This document shows, piece after piece, positions 41,178 to 50,657 of a stretch of 59,825 bases of DNA. Numbering within the stretch: position 1 is the stretch's first letter; the number at the start of each line of letters is the position of its first letter. Position numbers and translations under genes: made by a program. This stretch comes from JBDSZL01 sp039925145 (GTDB lineage: Bacteria; Acidobacteriota; Vicinamibacteria; Vicinamibacterales; SCN-69-37). The notes under the pieces were generated by a model. The model ran no database searches and was not told the origin of the DNA. It saw only the letters and a program-made list of their open reading frames with translations. The stretch spans positions 1 to 59,825 of the forward strand of contig JBDSZL010000049.1 of assembly GCA_039925145.1 (NCBI GenBank), written 5' to 3'.

Positions 41178-42374
41178 CTAGGCGCTGATCCGCGGCAGGA
41201 TCGGTCCGAGCGCCAGCCTCAGGAACATGAGCGCCAACCAGAGGAACGCCGGCAGCGCCGGCACCCGCTGGTCGAGATGCTCGACTGCCGTTCGAACCGC
41301 AGGCCAGACGCGCAGAGCGACCACCAGCCCGGCGGCGGCCACCGCGTAGTTGGCAGAGAAGGCATAGCGTTCAGCGAACCGGCTCACCGGGCTCAGCATG
41401 AGGATCGATGCCAGCGCAAAGCCGAGCGCGAACAGCGCGCCTCTCCGCTCGCCTTGACCGAGCGCACGCCACCGGGTCACCCATCGGCCGCGTTGAATCC
41501 AGAGCCACGTGAAGACCGCAAAACTCCAAGGGGCGGGGTGCCAGAGCATGCGCAGCAGGTAGAAGCCGAGGTGAGGCAGAAACGTGCCCTCGCCATCGCC
41601 TGGTGTCGCAATGGTCAACGGTGCCAGCTGCCGCGCCCAATATGGCCCCCAGAACGTCTCGCCCGTGGCGCGCAGGTAGAGTGCGTCGTAGAGCGACGCG
41701 GTGGTGGCCATCAGCACGATACTGAGTACACAGGCCGCGATGGCGCGCCAGGCTGAGCCGCGTGCCTGCATCGGGTTCAGCACGATCCACCATGCCGCCG
41801 CCAGTAGGGGCACGGCGACGAAGACCCCTTTCACCAGCAGCGCCATCGTCAACGCGATGGGTGCGATCCAGATCGCAGACCACCTCCGGCGGACGGCATC
41901 CAGCCCGACCAGGCCGATCAGCAGACAGAGCAGCATCGGGTATTCGTGGTTGGCGCGAATCCGGAAAATGGAAGCGAGCGGCGTCACCTGGAGCAGCACG
42001 AGCGCCAGGCGGCCATCGCGCGGCGTGGTGACGTGCGCGATGAGGTGGCCGAGAACGATCAGACAGGCCAGACCGGACGCGACGCCCACGACATAGGCGG
42101 CTTGCACCCCGGGGATGCCGAGCGCGCCGAGCAGGGCCGGCAGCAGAAAGACTCCGGCCGGGTGCTCGCGAAAGAGACCCTCAGTGTTCCAGTTGCCCCA
42201 CCACTCCGGCGCGATCCACCGGGTGGCGGACCCGGCAGCAAGACGCGCAGAGAGATCGGCATAGAGGGCCGAGTCGGGATCGTCGCTCGTGAAGTGCGTA
42301 GAGATGAGGAGTGCCGAGACAAGCAGCAGGCTGGCGGTCCAGATCCACGCCTCGCGCCGGGAGAGCAGGGACAT
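41178..42374 (-). CDS. GT-C-type membrane protein, probable dolichyl/polyprenyl-phosphate sugar transferase
   Basis: The 398-residue protein has about ten membrane helices. The loop after helix 1, TSDDPDSALYADLSARL, has the paired acidic residues typical of GT39/GT83-like enzymes, followed by an HPAG-containing segment. No exact family is certain. ATG 42374 overlaps the heptose kinase stop (TGATG), so it is the last gene of the minus-strand LPS operon. Confidence 0.72.
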   Translation of the reverse strand: MSLLSRREAWIWTASLLLVSALLISTHFTSDDPDSALYADLSARLAAGSATRWIAPEWWGNWNTEGLFREHPAGVFLLPALLGALGIPGVQAAYVVGVASGLACLIVLGHLIAHVTTPRDGRLALVLLQVTPLASIFRIRANHEYPMLLCLLIGLVGLDAVRRRWSAIWIAPIALTMALLVKGVFVAVPLLAAAWWIVLNPMQARGSAWRAIAACVLSIVLMATTASLYDALYLRATGETFWGPYWARQLAPLTIATPGDGEGTFLPHLGFYLLRMLWHPAPWSFAVFTWLWIQRGRWVTRWRALGQGERRGALFALGFALASILMLSPVSRFAERYAFSANYAVAAAGLVVALRVWPAVRTAVEHLDQRVPALPAFLWLALMFLRLALGPILPRISA

Positions 42375-43357
42375 CAATTCGCCGCAACGGCCGCGGCGAG
42401 CTCGTCGGTGCTCACCGTCGCTGGACCAAACCGGGCGACCACCAGTCCGGCCGCCAGGTTGGCGAGCGTCGCGGCCTCGACGAGCGTGGCGCCGGCAGCG
42501 AGCGCCAGTGCCAGCACCGCAATCACGGTGTCGCCAGCGCCGGTGACATCAGAAACTTCGCGCGCAACAGCCGGCAGCGACTGCTCCACCAGCGCATCGC
42601 CGCTCGCGTCGAGGATCCACATCCCCTGCTCACCGCGCGTGATCAGAATATTGCCGCCGGTGTCGGCGTGCAGCGCCCGAGCCGCGTCGCGCGCGTCGCT
42701 CGTCGATCGAATTCGCAGGTGCGTCATCAGCTCGGCTTCGTGGTGATTCGGCGTGAGCAGACTGGCGCCCCGGTATCGACCCGCCTGAGCTACCTTCGGG
42801 TCGACGAGCAGCGGAATGCCGTGCGCCTCGGCCGCTGCCGCCGCGGCCGCAATCACCGGAGCCGACACCACACCCTTGCGATAGTCCGAGAGCACAATCG
42901 CCGCGCACGAGGCAGCCGTTTCATCAACCGTCCGGATCAGCGCATCGAGCGTGGTGCCAGAAGGCTCGCGGTCGTGCTCACGGTCGATCCGCGCGACCTG
43001 CTGATTGCGTGTCGTCACCACTCTCGTCTTGCGCGTTGTCGGACGCTCCGGATCCACGGTGAGGTGACTGTCGCTGATCGCGGCGTGAGTCAGGAGCGCC
43101 CGTAGTTCAGCTGCCGTGCCGTCGTCGCCTACGAGCCCCCCGAGCGTGACGACTGCGCCGAGCGCCCGCAAGTTACTCGCGACATTGGCCGCGCCACCGA
43201 GCCGTTGTTCCTCGCGCTCGAAGCAGACGACGGGCACGGGCGCTTCCGGCGAAATCCGCTCGACGCGGCCGACGATGAAGTGGTCGAGCATGAGGTCGCC
43301 GATCACTCCGACGCGGCGACCGGCGAGACGACCGATGAGCTGGTGCAGGTCCCTCAT
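42374..43357 (-). CDS. hldA: D-glycero-beta-D-manno-heptose-7-phosphate kinase (single-domain RfaE/HldA type)
   Basis: The 327-residue PfkB-family kinase phosphorylates heptose 7-phosphate on the ADP-heptose route. Seen are VIGDLMLDHFIVGRVERISPEAPVPV, RLGGAANVASNL, and the catalytic VTGAGDTV (D276). Bifunctional HldE has a C-terminal nucleotidyltransferase, absent here, so that step must be encoded elsewhere. ATG 43357 overlaps the ligase stop by ATGA. Confidence 0.9.
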   Translation of the reverse strand: MRDLHQLIGRLAGRRVGVIGDLMLDHFIVGRVERISPEAPVPVVCFEREEQRLGGAANVASNLRALGAVVTLGGLVGDDGTAAELRALLTHAAISDSHLTVDPERPTTRKTRVVTTRNQQVARIDREHDREPSGTTLDALIRTVDETAASCAAIVLSDYRKGVVSAPVIAAAAAAAEAHGIPLLVDPKVAQAGRYRGASLLTPNHHEAELMTHLRIRSTSDARDAARALHADTGGNILITRGEQGMWILDASGDALVEQSLPAVAREVSDVTGAGDTVIAVLALALAAGATLVEAATLANLAAGLVVARFGPATVSTDELAAAVAAN

Positions 43358-44676
43358 CGGGTCTGACCCGCTACAGCAGGTGTGGCTGCGATCGGCACCG
43401 CGGATGGGCTGTCGGCGTCGGGAAGACGTGCTGCAAATGGCAGCGTAATCAGGCCGAGAAACAGCATCAGGAACTCGGAGTCTCCGAAGTTGTATTCGAA
43501 CAGACCAGCCGCGAGCATCGCGACGAGTGCCGCCACTCCGGCCCCGGCAATCGATCGCGCCGGACCACGCCGCAGTTGCCTGATCAAACTGATCAGGGCG
43601 GTGACCACAAACGCCAGCCACATCACGAGCGCGGGCACGCCACGCTCGGCGGCAATCTGCGCAGGCACGTTGTGCAGATGCGGGTTGTAGGTGTGCACTG
43701 GATTGGGCTGCAGGTACTGACCGTAGACGCGGCCGATCATGTTCGGGCCGACACCGAACACCGGATGATCGCGCACGATCTCCCGACCCATCTCGAGCAT
43801 CTGCAGCCGGTCGCGATTCGAGTCCTGCTGAGGCGACATGGACAGCACGCGCTCGCGGACTGGCACGGGAGCCAGAAGGACGGCGATAACCACGAGGACT
43901 GGGACAACCAGCAGAAGACGAACATGCCGCAAGGCCAGCAGCGTGGTGATTGCCACGGCGGCCCCGACGTACGCATTCACCGTGAGCGACATGGCCAACG
44001 CCGCGAGAAGCGCTGGTACTGCCACCCCTGGCCATACCCGGCGCTCGCCATAAAACAGCAGCCGCGCCGCCGCTGTGCACGTCACCAACATGAGGACGCC
44101 CGCGTAGGTCATGTAGTGGCTGAGCATGCCCATCGGGCGGTTGTTTGCGTTGTTGTGGCCGAGCATCGCGAACTCGATCACACCGATGAGCGCCCCGGCT
44201 GCCCCGAGGGCCAGCACGACGTCCACAGCCCGCATGGCGCGCGAGCCCCGCGCCAGTCGCATGACGACGGGTACCATGAGGAACAGGACAAGTTGGCGGC
44301 TGTCCCAGAAGCTCGCCCGGGGCGCCAGCGAGAATGCGGAGCTGACGAGCGTCAGCGCTGCGTACCCGGCGAGAGGCCACGCGAACAGCGGAAGCGATGG
44401 TGGCATTCGGTCGCGAAGCAGCAGCGACAACCAGCCGATGGCAGCCCACCCGAAGAGGATCTGTGCGCCGAGCAGATTGAACTGCACGACAGCCAGACTT
44501 CCGACCAGGACGCCGAAGCTCAGTCGGCTGAGTCTGGCGATCGGCAGCCGCACCGAGAGGACGATCCACCAGGCCGTTACCAGAGCGAGGATGACCCCTC
44601 CCGCGATCCGCACCGTTCCGGCGATGGCGAAGACGGCAGGCATGAGCACCGGCGCGCCGACGTGATCGGGCGTCAT
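43354..44676 (-). CDS. O-antigen ligase-like (Wzy_C domain) membrane protein
   Basis: The 440-residue protein has about eleven membrane helices with a large periplasmic loop holding the Wzy_C features MGREIVRDHPVFGVGPNMIG and a HTYNPHLHNVPAQIAAERG segment, where the H-x-H-N pattern is typical of WaaL/O-antigen ligases. ATG 44676 overlaps the heptosyltransferase stop. WaaL or Wzy-polymerase function cannot be separated by sequence. Confidence 0.85.
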   Translation of the reverse strand: MTPDHVGAPVLMPAVFAIAGTVRIAGGVILALVTAWWIVLSVRLPIARLSRLSFGVLVGSLAVVQFNLLGAQILFGWAAIGWLSLLLRDRMPPSLPLFAWPLAGYAALTLVSSAFSLAPRASFWDSRQLVLFLMVPVVMRLARGSRAMRAVDVVLALGAAGALIGVIEFAMLGHNNANNRPMGMLSHYMTYAGVLMLVTCTAAARLLFYGERRVWPGVAVPALLAALAMSLTVNAYVGAAVAITTLLALRHVRLLLVVPVLVVIAVLLAPVPVRERVLSMSPQQDSNRDRLQMLEMGREIVRDHPVFGVGPNMIGRVYGQYLQPNPVHTYNPHLHNVPAQIAAERGVPALVMWLAFVVTALISLIRQLRRGPARSIAGAGVAALVAMLAAGLFEYNFGDSEFLMLFLGLITLPFAARLPDADSPSAVPIAATPAVAGQTR

Positions 44677-45749
44677 CGTCGGGCTTCCAGGATCCGCTCG
44701 GCCGCCCCGAGCACCTGCGCGGCGGGTATCGACGTCAGACAGCGGAAGTCTCCGGGTGTGCAGACGCGTTGATCGCAGGGACGGCATAGGAGAGGGCCGT
44801 CTTCAACTGATGCTGTCGCAAATCGCCGCGGACGCCATGGCGCGGACCGGACGGGGAGGGTAGGGCCGTAGAGACCGACGATGGGGACTTCGGATGTAGC
44901 GGCCACGTGCAATGGGCCGCTATCTCCGCCGACGAAGAGTGCCGAGCGGTCAAGGACCGCTCGCAATTCTGTGAGCGACAGGCCCTCTGCATCGACGATG
45001 CGCGTCGCTGCGGCGCCCGCTTGACGCCGGGCCTCGTCGAGCACCCGCGTCACGGCGGCGCGATCCGACGGCCCGGCACTGATAAGGACCCAGCGGTTGT
45101 CCGCGCCGGTCGCCAGTCCCGCGGCGACGGTGGCAAACGCGGCTTCGGGCCATCGCCGAAATGGATTACCGGCGCTCACGTGCAGGACGATCACCCGCGC
45201 GTCAACCGGTACACCGCGAGCCTGGAGCTTCTGCAGCGCCTCGGAGCGACTGCTCGCGTCGACCGTCATCTCGACGGGGTGACGTTCGGGGTCGGGGGCC
45301 GTAGCGACGTCGGCGTCGATCGCGGCAGAGAACAGGTCCCATTGGTTCTCCACCGCGTGGCGCGGCCGGAACGTCCTGGGCCGGGAAACGACGCGCGTAT
45401 ACATCCAGGATCGTCCGGGGACATCGTAGCCCACGCGGACCGGCGCCCCTGTCGCCCAGGTGAGCCAGGCGCTCCGCGGGCCGCCGTGCAGGTCGATGAC
45501 GAGGTCGAACCGCTGCGCGCGCAGGCGTCTGCCGATGCGCAGATCATCGAGCACGCGCCGCCATCCGCGGCGAACGGGTAGAACGAGCACGTTCGAGAGA
45601 TGCGGGTTCGACATCACCACGGGCGCGGCGCTGGGCTCGACCGCATAGGTGATGTGCGCATCGGGGTAGGTCCTCCGCAGCGCGCTGATCACCGGGGTGG
45701 TGAACACCACGTCGCCAATCAGCCGCAGGCGGACCAGAAGAATTCTCAA
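44673..45749 (-). CDS. GT9-family heptosyltransferase (WaaF/WaaC-like)
   Basis: The 358-residue GT-B enzyme adds heptose to the LPS inner core. It starts MRILLVRLRLIGDVVFTTPV and has LVIDLHGGPRSAWL and the donor-site FVGGDSGPLHVAATSEVPIVGLYGPT; a Cys-rich CRPCDQRVCTPGDFRC segment near the end is common in this family. The start is TTG at 45749, 7 bp after the trm112-like gene. Confidence 0.9.
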   Translation of the reverse strand: MRILLVRLRLIGDVVFTTPVISALRRTYPDAHITYAVEPSAAPVVMSNPHLSNVLVLPVRRGWRRVLDDLRIGRRLRAQRFDLVIDLHGGPRSAWLTWATGAPVRVGYDVPGRSWMYTRVVSRPRTFRPRHAVENQWDLFSAAIDADVATAPDPERHPVEMTVDASSRSEALQKLQARGVPVDARVIVLHVSAGNPFRRWPEAAFATVAAGLATGADNRWVLISAGPSDRAAVTRVLDEARRQAGAAATRIVDAEGLSLTELRAVLDRSALFVGGDSGPLHVAATSEVPIVGLYGPTLPVRSAPWRPRRFATASVEDGPLLCRPCDQRVCTPGDFRCLTSIPAAQVLGAAERILEARR

Positions 45750-45755
45750 TGCGGA

Positions 45756-45926
45756 TCAGTTCTCGACGGTCGCCTCGTCGATGAGCATCACCGGGATGTC
45801 ATCTTTGATGGGGTACACGCGGTGACACGCGTCGCACTTGAGACCCGCGCCGTCGTGCACGAGGCGCACCGGAGCCTTGCACGCAGGGCAGACGAGGATC
45901 TCGAGAAGGGCAGGATCGACAGCCAT
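45756..45926 (-). CDS. Trm112-family small zinc-binding protein
   Basis: The 56-residue protein has LLEILVCPACKAPV and CDACHRVYPIKDDIPVML, a Trm112/YcaR zinc ribbon with CPxC and CxxC pairs. YcaR-like genes often lie beside lipid A kinase or LPS genes. TATAGT ends 6 bp before the ATG, so the operon may begin leaderless here. Confidence 0.85.
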   Translation of the reverse strand: MAVDPALLEILVCPACKAPVRLVHDGAGLKCDACHRVYPIKDDIPVMLIDEATVEN

Positions 45927-45932
45927 GAGGGA

Positions 45933-45938
45933 ACTATA
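45933..45938 (-). promoter_or_regulatory. -10 box placed for a leaderless LPS-operon transcript
   Basis: TATAGT on the minus strand lies 6 bp before the trm112-like start codon. No -35 consensus is seen. Confidence 0.45.
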
Positions 45939-46015
45939 GGTCAAGCAAGAACTTAGGCGCCACCAGTACGGACTAGGTGGCCGTGGTGTGAAACAATCGC
46001 TGGCGGGCCACCCCG

Positions 46016-47632
46016 ATGCATGCACTGCTGTTCACGATCAGTCTCCTGCTGCAGGCAGCACCGCCGTCCGCCACAGACCGTGTCGGCGACGCCTACTGGT
46101 ACTTTCTGCAGGCCCGCTCGCTCGACGGGGCAGACGATGTTGCCGGCGCAATCGACAAGTGTAAGCAGGCGCTCGCGATTCTGCCGCAGTCGGCGGATCT
46201 CTACGCCGAGCTCTCGAGTCTGTATGCCCGACAGCGTGCCATGCCCGAGGCGCGCGCCGCGGCCGAGCGAGCCCTGCAGCTCGACGCGCGTAACAGACTT
46301 GCCCATCGCATGCTGGGCCTCATGCAGGCTGACGCGTCGCAGACAGCCCCGCCAGACCTTGCGGGGCCCGTTCGAGCCGAAGCCATCCGGCACCTCGAGA
46401 TCGCGATCGGTGAGGGATTCCAGGATCTGCTGGCACAGTTCACGCTGGGGCAGCTCTATCTGAGCCACGGCCAGCACGCGAAGGCCATCGCGACGCTCGA
46501 GGCGTTTCTCGTGGAGCGGCCAGGGTTTCTGCAGGCCGTAAGGCTGCTGTCGGAAGCGTACCGGGCCGTAGGCCGATCGGCTGATGCCGACGGGCTGCTC
46601 GCATCGCTCCATGCGAGCGTCGACTCTCCGGCCGCGCGTGTCCGCGATGTGGCCGACCTCGAAGAACAGGGCCGTTGGCGTGAAGCGGCGGAAGGATGGG
46701 CGCGGCTCGCCGCCGAGACGTCGGACAATCTCGAGTACCGGCTACGGCAGGCCGGAGCGCTTGCCAATAGCGGATCTCTCGACGCCGCGCGTGAAGTCGT
46801 AACGGCGGCCGCCGCGGCGCATCCCCAGGACGTCTCCGCGTGGTATCTACTGGCGCAGATCGAGCAGCGCGCCGGGCGCCCGCAAGCAGCCGATGAGGCG
46901 GCGGGTCGCATCGGTCGCATCAGCCCCTCGGATCCGCGCGGGCCGCTGGCGCTCGCCGAGCTTCGCGCGACGCGGAAAGATTATCGCGGCGTGGTGGATG
47001 CGCTCGACCCACGGGTCACGGCCGCCAGCGCGGCTGATGTCGACGACGGCGCATACGCGCAGATGGTGTCGATGCTGGGCGATGCGCTCATCGAGCTGAA
47101 GCAGGGCGATCGCGCCGTGAAGGTGCTCGAAACCGCGCGCCGGCGGGCGCCGGCCGATCAGGGCGTGCTGTTCAGCCTGGCCGCGACCTACGAGCGCGCC
47201 GGCCAGTTCGACCGCGCCGAACGAACGTTTCGCGACGTCATCGCCCACGACCCGCAGCATGCACGCGCCCTGAATTACCTCGGCTACATGCTCGCGAACC
47301 GTAACCGTAAAGTGCCGGAGGCGGTGGACCTGATCTCTCGTGCGCTGGCGATCGACGAGGACAACCCGTCGTATCTCGACAGCCTCGGGTGGGCGTACTT
47401 CCGGATGGCGCAGTTCGACAAGGCCCTCGAACCGCTCGAGCGCGCGGCGACCGAGGTGCCTCAGTCGTCGGTCATTCAGGATCACCTCGGCGACCTGTAT
47501 CTGAAGCTCGACCGGTACCGCGACGCCGCCGCCGCGTTCGATCGCGCGCTCAGCGGCGATGGCGACGGCATCGACCGTGCGGCCATCCAAAAGAAGCGTG
47601 ACCGCGCGCAGGCGAAGGCGAGAACCCCCTGA
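46016..47632 (+). CDS. Tetratricopeptide repeat protein, probably exported
   Basis: The 538-residue protein has a short hydrophobic start (MHALLFTISLLLQAAPPSA) that may be a signal peptide. It is built of TPR helices, e.g. AIDKCKQALAILPQSADLYAELSSLYARQ, HLEIAIGEGFQDLLAQFTLGQLYL, and ALNYLGYMLANRNRKVPEAVDLISRAL. The last repeats (DSLGWAYFRMAQFDKALEPLERA) resemble TPR proteins next to lolB/bamD-like genes. It probably acts in envelope assembly (inference from position). Confidence 0.8.
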   Translation: MHALLFTISLLLQAAPPSATDRVGDAYWYFLQARSLDGADDVAGAIDKCKQALAILPQSADLYAELSSLYARQRAMPEARAAAERALQLDARNRLAHRMLGLMQADASQTAPPDLAGPVRAEAIRHLEIAIGEGFQDLLAQFTLGQLYLSHGQHAKAIATLEAFLVERPGFLQAVRLLSEAYRAVGRSADADGLLASLHASVDSPAARVRDVADLEEQGRWREAAEGWARLAAETSDNLEYRLRQAGALANSGSLDAAREVVTAAAAAHPQDVSAWYLLAQIEQRAGRPQAADEAAGRIGRISPSDPRGPLALAELRATRKDYRGVVDALDPRVTAASAADVDDGAYAQMVSMLGDALIELKQGDRAVKVLETARRRAPADQGVLFSLAATYERAGQFDRAERTFRDVIAHDPQHARALNYLGYMLANRNRKVPEAVDLISRALAIDEDNPSYLDSLGWAYFRMAQFDKALEPLERAATEVPQSSVIQDHLGDLYLKLDRYRDAAAAFDRALSGDGDGIDRAAIQKKRDRAQAKARTP

Positions 47633-47646
47633 CGCGCAGCCAGTCG

Positions 47647-48444
47647 TTGAACCGCGGTCGCTTGTGGTCTGAATTGGCTCGCTGCGGCGCGGGCCTGCTG
47701 CTCGCGCTCGTCGCGAGCGGGTGCGCGGCCCACGTCTTTGTACCTCCATCAGGCCCGGCAGAGCCGGTGGCTGATGTCGCGGGCCTCTGGCGATCGGCGA
47801 CCGAACGCTGTCGCGGCGTGCTTGCGTATCGGGGCACAATCCGCATGGCGGGCCGCTTTCGCCTGCACGCGACGCTGGGCCTGGCGGTCGACGCCGCTGG
47901 TCACATTGGACTGCGAGCGGTCGCCCTCGGCCCTGTGTTCGCGCTCGGGGGGGACCTGACCAGCGCCACCCTCTTCCTCAATGGCGACAATCGGGTCGTC
48001 GTCGCGCCTCCGGCCGAGATCATCGAGGCGGTGGTCGGTTTACGGCTCGATCCGCAGCGTCTGCTGGCGCTCCTGTCGGGCTGCGTCAGTACGAGCGCCG
48101 AGGCACAGGGCGCCGTGCGGCGAGGCCGGATCGTGGAGGTCAGCACGCGTGATGCCGTGGTGTTTCTGGACGCTGATGGCGCGGGCCTGCGTCCACGCGC
48201 CGGCAGGTTCGACGGATTGACCGTGGAATATCGCCGGTTCGACGCGAGCCACTATCCGCGTCAGCTCGCCATTGCGTCGGCGCCGGGCCGCTCGCCCGAG
48301 ATCAACGTCACCTTGGACGTGCGCGACCTCGATATCAACCCGTCGTTTGATGGCCGCGAGTTCGTGGTGATTCCGCCGGCGACGGCCGTCCCTGCCAGTC
48401 TGGAGGACTTGCGCGCTGCAGGACCGCTGGGGCAGTCCAGGTAA
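47647..48444 (+). CDS. Outer-membrane lipoprotein, LolB-like by position
   Basis: The 265-residue protein has a lipobox at LVASGC (about residues 21-26), with a TTG start at 47647. The mature part looks like a half beta-barrel, with YRGTIRMAGRFRLHATLGLAVD and LTVEYRRFD strands, as in LolB or DUF4292 lipoproteins. Order lolB-ispE-prs is found in gammaproteobacteria, which supports a LolB-like role, but overall similarity is low. Confidence 0.7.
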   Translation: MNRGRLWSELARCGAGLLLALVASGCAAHVFVPPSGPAEPVADVAGLWRSATERCRGVLAYRGTIRMAGRFRLHATLGLAVDAAGHIGLRAVALGPVFALGGDLTSATLFLNGDNRVVVAPPAEIIEAVVGLRLDPQRLLALLSGCVSTSAEAQGAVRRGRIVEVSTRDAVVFLDADGAGLRPRAGRFDGLTVEYRRFDASHYPRQLAIASAPGRSPEINVTLDVRDLDINPSFDGREFVVIPPATAVPASLEDLRAAGPLGQSR

Positions 48445-48462
48445 GCCGGTCCACAGAAACCC

Positions 48463-49362
48463 ATGTCAGCCTCCCTTGTTCTCCGCCCCTCTGCAAAGAT
48501 CAACCTCACGTTGCGCGTGGGCGCGCGTCGTGAGGACGGCTTTCACGAGGTGCGCACCGTCATGCAGTCGATCGCACTTGCCGACGCGATTGCTGTGACC
48601 GCGCGGCCCGGGCCTTTCGGGCTGCTGTCGCGCACGCCGGGCGTGCCTGGCGATCGCACCAATCTCGTGTGGCGCGCGGCCGCGCTGCTCTGGACGACGC
48701 TCGGCAGAACCGGTGACCCTCAGGACGCGCACGTGAAGCTCGAAAAGCAGATTCCGGCGGCCGCGGGCCTGGGCGGCGGAAGCGCGGACGCGGCTGCCGC
48801 GCTCGTGGGGCTCAACCGCGTGTGGAACGGCAAGCAGTCGCATCGCGCGCTCATGCGAATCGGTGCCGCCCTCGGCAGCGATGTGCCCTTCTTTCTGCAG
48901 GGAGGCACGGCGCTCGGCGTTGACCGGGGCGACGAGCTGTACCCGCTCGACGACGCCAGCCGCCTGGGGGTGGTGCTCTTGAAGCCGTCGTTTGGCATCG
49001 CCACGGCGGACGCGTACGCGTGGCTCGACGAGGACAGGGCAAAGGGCGTCGGCGCGGAGGCTGGGCCCGGACCTGGTCGGAGCGAGGTGGATCTGGGTTG
49101 GCCGGGCGGCCCATTGGCCATCGTGAACGACCTCGAACCGACGGTTTCGCGACGTCACCCGGAGATTGCGGCCATGGTCCAGGCGTGTCTGCGCGAAGGC
49201 GCGATTGTCGCTGCCATGACTGGCAGCGGATCGGCCGTGTTCGGCCTGTTCACCGAGTCGGCGGCGCCGCGGGCGGTGCGGCGTCTCAAGCGCCCAGAGT
49301 GGCTGGTGCTCCTCACGCGGACGCTCAGTCGGCGGGAGGCCGCCAGGCGGCTGTCTCTGTGA
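48463..49362 (+). CDS. ispE: 4-diphosphocytidyl-2-C-methyl-D-erythritol kinase
   Basis: IspE phosphorylates CDP-methylerythritol in the MEP isoprenoid pathway. The 299-residue GHMP kinase has RPSAKINLTLRVGARREDGFHEV at the N-terminus, the ATP loop PAAAGLGGGSADAAAAL (about 97-113) and MTGSGSAVFGLF near the end. The start is 18 bp after the lipoprotein gene, so they are probably co-transcribed. Confidence 0.95.
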   Translation: MSASLVLRPSAKINLTLRVGARREDGFHEVRTVMQSIALADAIAVTARPGPFGLLSRTPGVPGDRTNLVWRAAALLWTTLGRTGDPQDAHVKLEKQIPAAAGLGGGSADAAAALVGLNRVWNGKQSHRALMRIGAALGSDVPFFLQGGTALGVDRGDELYPLDDASRLGVVLLKPSFGIATADAYAWLDEDRAKGVGAEAGPGPGRSEVDLGWPGGPLAIVNDLEPTVSRRHPEIAAMVQACLREGAIVAAMTGSGSAVFGLFTESAAPRAVRRLKRPEWLVLLTRTLSRREAARRLSL

Positions 49363-49475
49363 TAGACTTCCGGGTTTGTGACCCATGCGGAGAGGCCCAC
49401 GAGGGGTCGTCTCGGCGGGACACGCCGTCGTAAGACGGGTCGAACGCGGGCGCGGCCCCGCCAACCGGGCAGTGC

Positions 49476-49550
49476 TGGGGCGTGGCCAAGCGGTAAGGCG
49501 CGGGACTTTGAATCCCGTATTCGAAGGTTCGAATCCTTCCGCCCCAACCA
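49476..49550 (+). tRNA. tRNA-Gln (TTG)
   Basis: A 75-nt cloverleaf with acceptor TGGGGCG/CGCCCCA, discriminator A and encoded CCA. The anticodon loop CTTTGAA sits in a CGGGA/TCCCG stem (anticodon TTG), and the T arm is GAAGGTTCGAATCCTTC. It lies between ispE and prs. Confidence 0.96.
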
Positions 49551-49628
49551 ACATCTGCTGCGCCGGCATAGGATCCGGTCCGGCCGGCTGCACCCCGACG
49601 CACGACATCCTGACTGGCTGACGTTCCG

Positions 49629-50573
49629 ATGGCTCATGGTCCGCTGAAGCTGTTTACGGGCACCGCGCACCCTGCGCTCGCGCGGGAGATCACGGAGCAC
49701 CTCGGGATTCCCCCGGGGGCCGCCCGGCTGCATCGGTTCCCAGACAGTGAGGTCTCGTTTCAGATCGACGAGAATATCCGCGGCGCAGATGTCTTCATCG
49801 TGCAGCCGACATCGGCGCCGGTCGACCAGAATCTCGTCGAGCTCTGCGTCATGATCGACGCGTTTCGGCGTTCCTCGGCATCGCGCATTACGGCCGTCAT
49901 TCCGTATTACGGGTATGCACGGCAGGATCGCAAGGACAAGCCACGCGTACCGATTTCGGCCAAGCTGGTCGCCAATCTGCTCAGCGCGGCCGGGACCAAC
50001 CGGGTGCTCACGATGGATCTGCACAAGGCGCAGATTCAGGGGTTCTTCGACATCCCGGTGGATCACCTGTTTGCCGCGCCCGTGATCATCGACTACATCG
50101 CGCGGCAGAATATCGGGCCGATTACGATCGTGTCGCCTGATGTGGGTGGAGCCGAACGTGCCAGGGCGTATGCCAAGCGGCTCGACGCGGACCTGGCCAT
50201 TGTCGACAAGCGGCGGAGCGAAGATGGCACGGCTGAAGTGATGAACGTCGTGGGTGATGTCCGGGGTCGGTGCTGCGTGCTGGCAGACGACATCATCGAC
50301 ACGGCGGGCACGATTCAGAAGGCGGCCCAGGCGCTCAAGGACAATGGCGCCAGCCGGGTGCTGGCCAGCGCGGTGCACGGTGTGTTGTCCGGACCGGCTA
50401 TCAAGCGCATCGAGGCGTCGCCCATCGATCGGCTCATCATCACGAACACGATTCCGCAGACGAGCGAAAGCCAGTCATGCGACAAAATCGTGGTCCTATC
50501 GGTGGCCCGGCTGTTGGCGCAGGCCATTCGGAGCATTCACGAAGAGACGTCGGTATCGAAGTTGTTCGTTTGA
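49629..50573 (+). CDS. prs: Ribose-phosphate pyrophosphokinase
   Basis: Prs makes PRPP from ribose 5-phosphate and ATP. The 314-residue protein shows GTAHPALAREI, FPDSEVSFQIDENIRG, YGYARQDRKDKPRVPISAKLVA, MDLHKAQIQGFFDIPVDHL, and the PRPP loop VLADDIIDTAGT. Length matches class I enzymes. It follows tRNA-Gln by 78 bp. Confidence 0.96.
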   Translation: MAHGPLKLFTGTAHPALAREITEHLGIPPGAARLHRFPDSEVSFQIDENIRGADVFIVQPTSAPVDQNLVELCVMIDAFRRSSASRITAVIPYYGYARQDRKDKPRVPISAKLVANLLSAAGTNRVLTMDLHKAQIQGFFDIPVDHLFAAPVIIDYIARQNIGPITIVSPDVGGAERARAYAKRLDADLAIVDKRRSEDGTAEVMNVVGDVRGRCCVLADDIIDTAGTIQKAAQALKDNGASRVLASAVHGVLSGPAIKRIEASPIDRLIITNTIPQTSESQSCDKIVVLSVARLLAQAIRSIHEETSVSKLFV

Positions 50574-50657
50574 GGTGGCGCGGACGTTGTCCTCTGGCCA
50601 GGCGCCCTGTCGGCGTCAACCGGGTTCTGACGTGGCGACTAACGGGAGAGAAGCATC

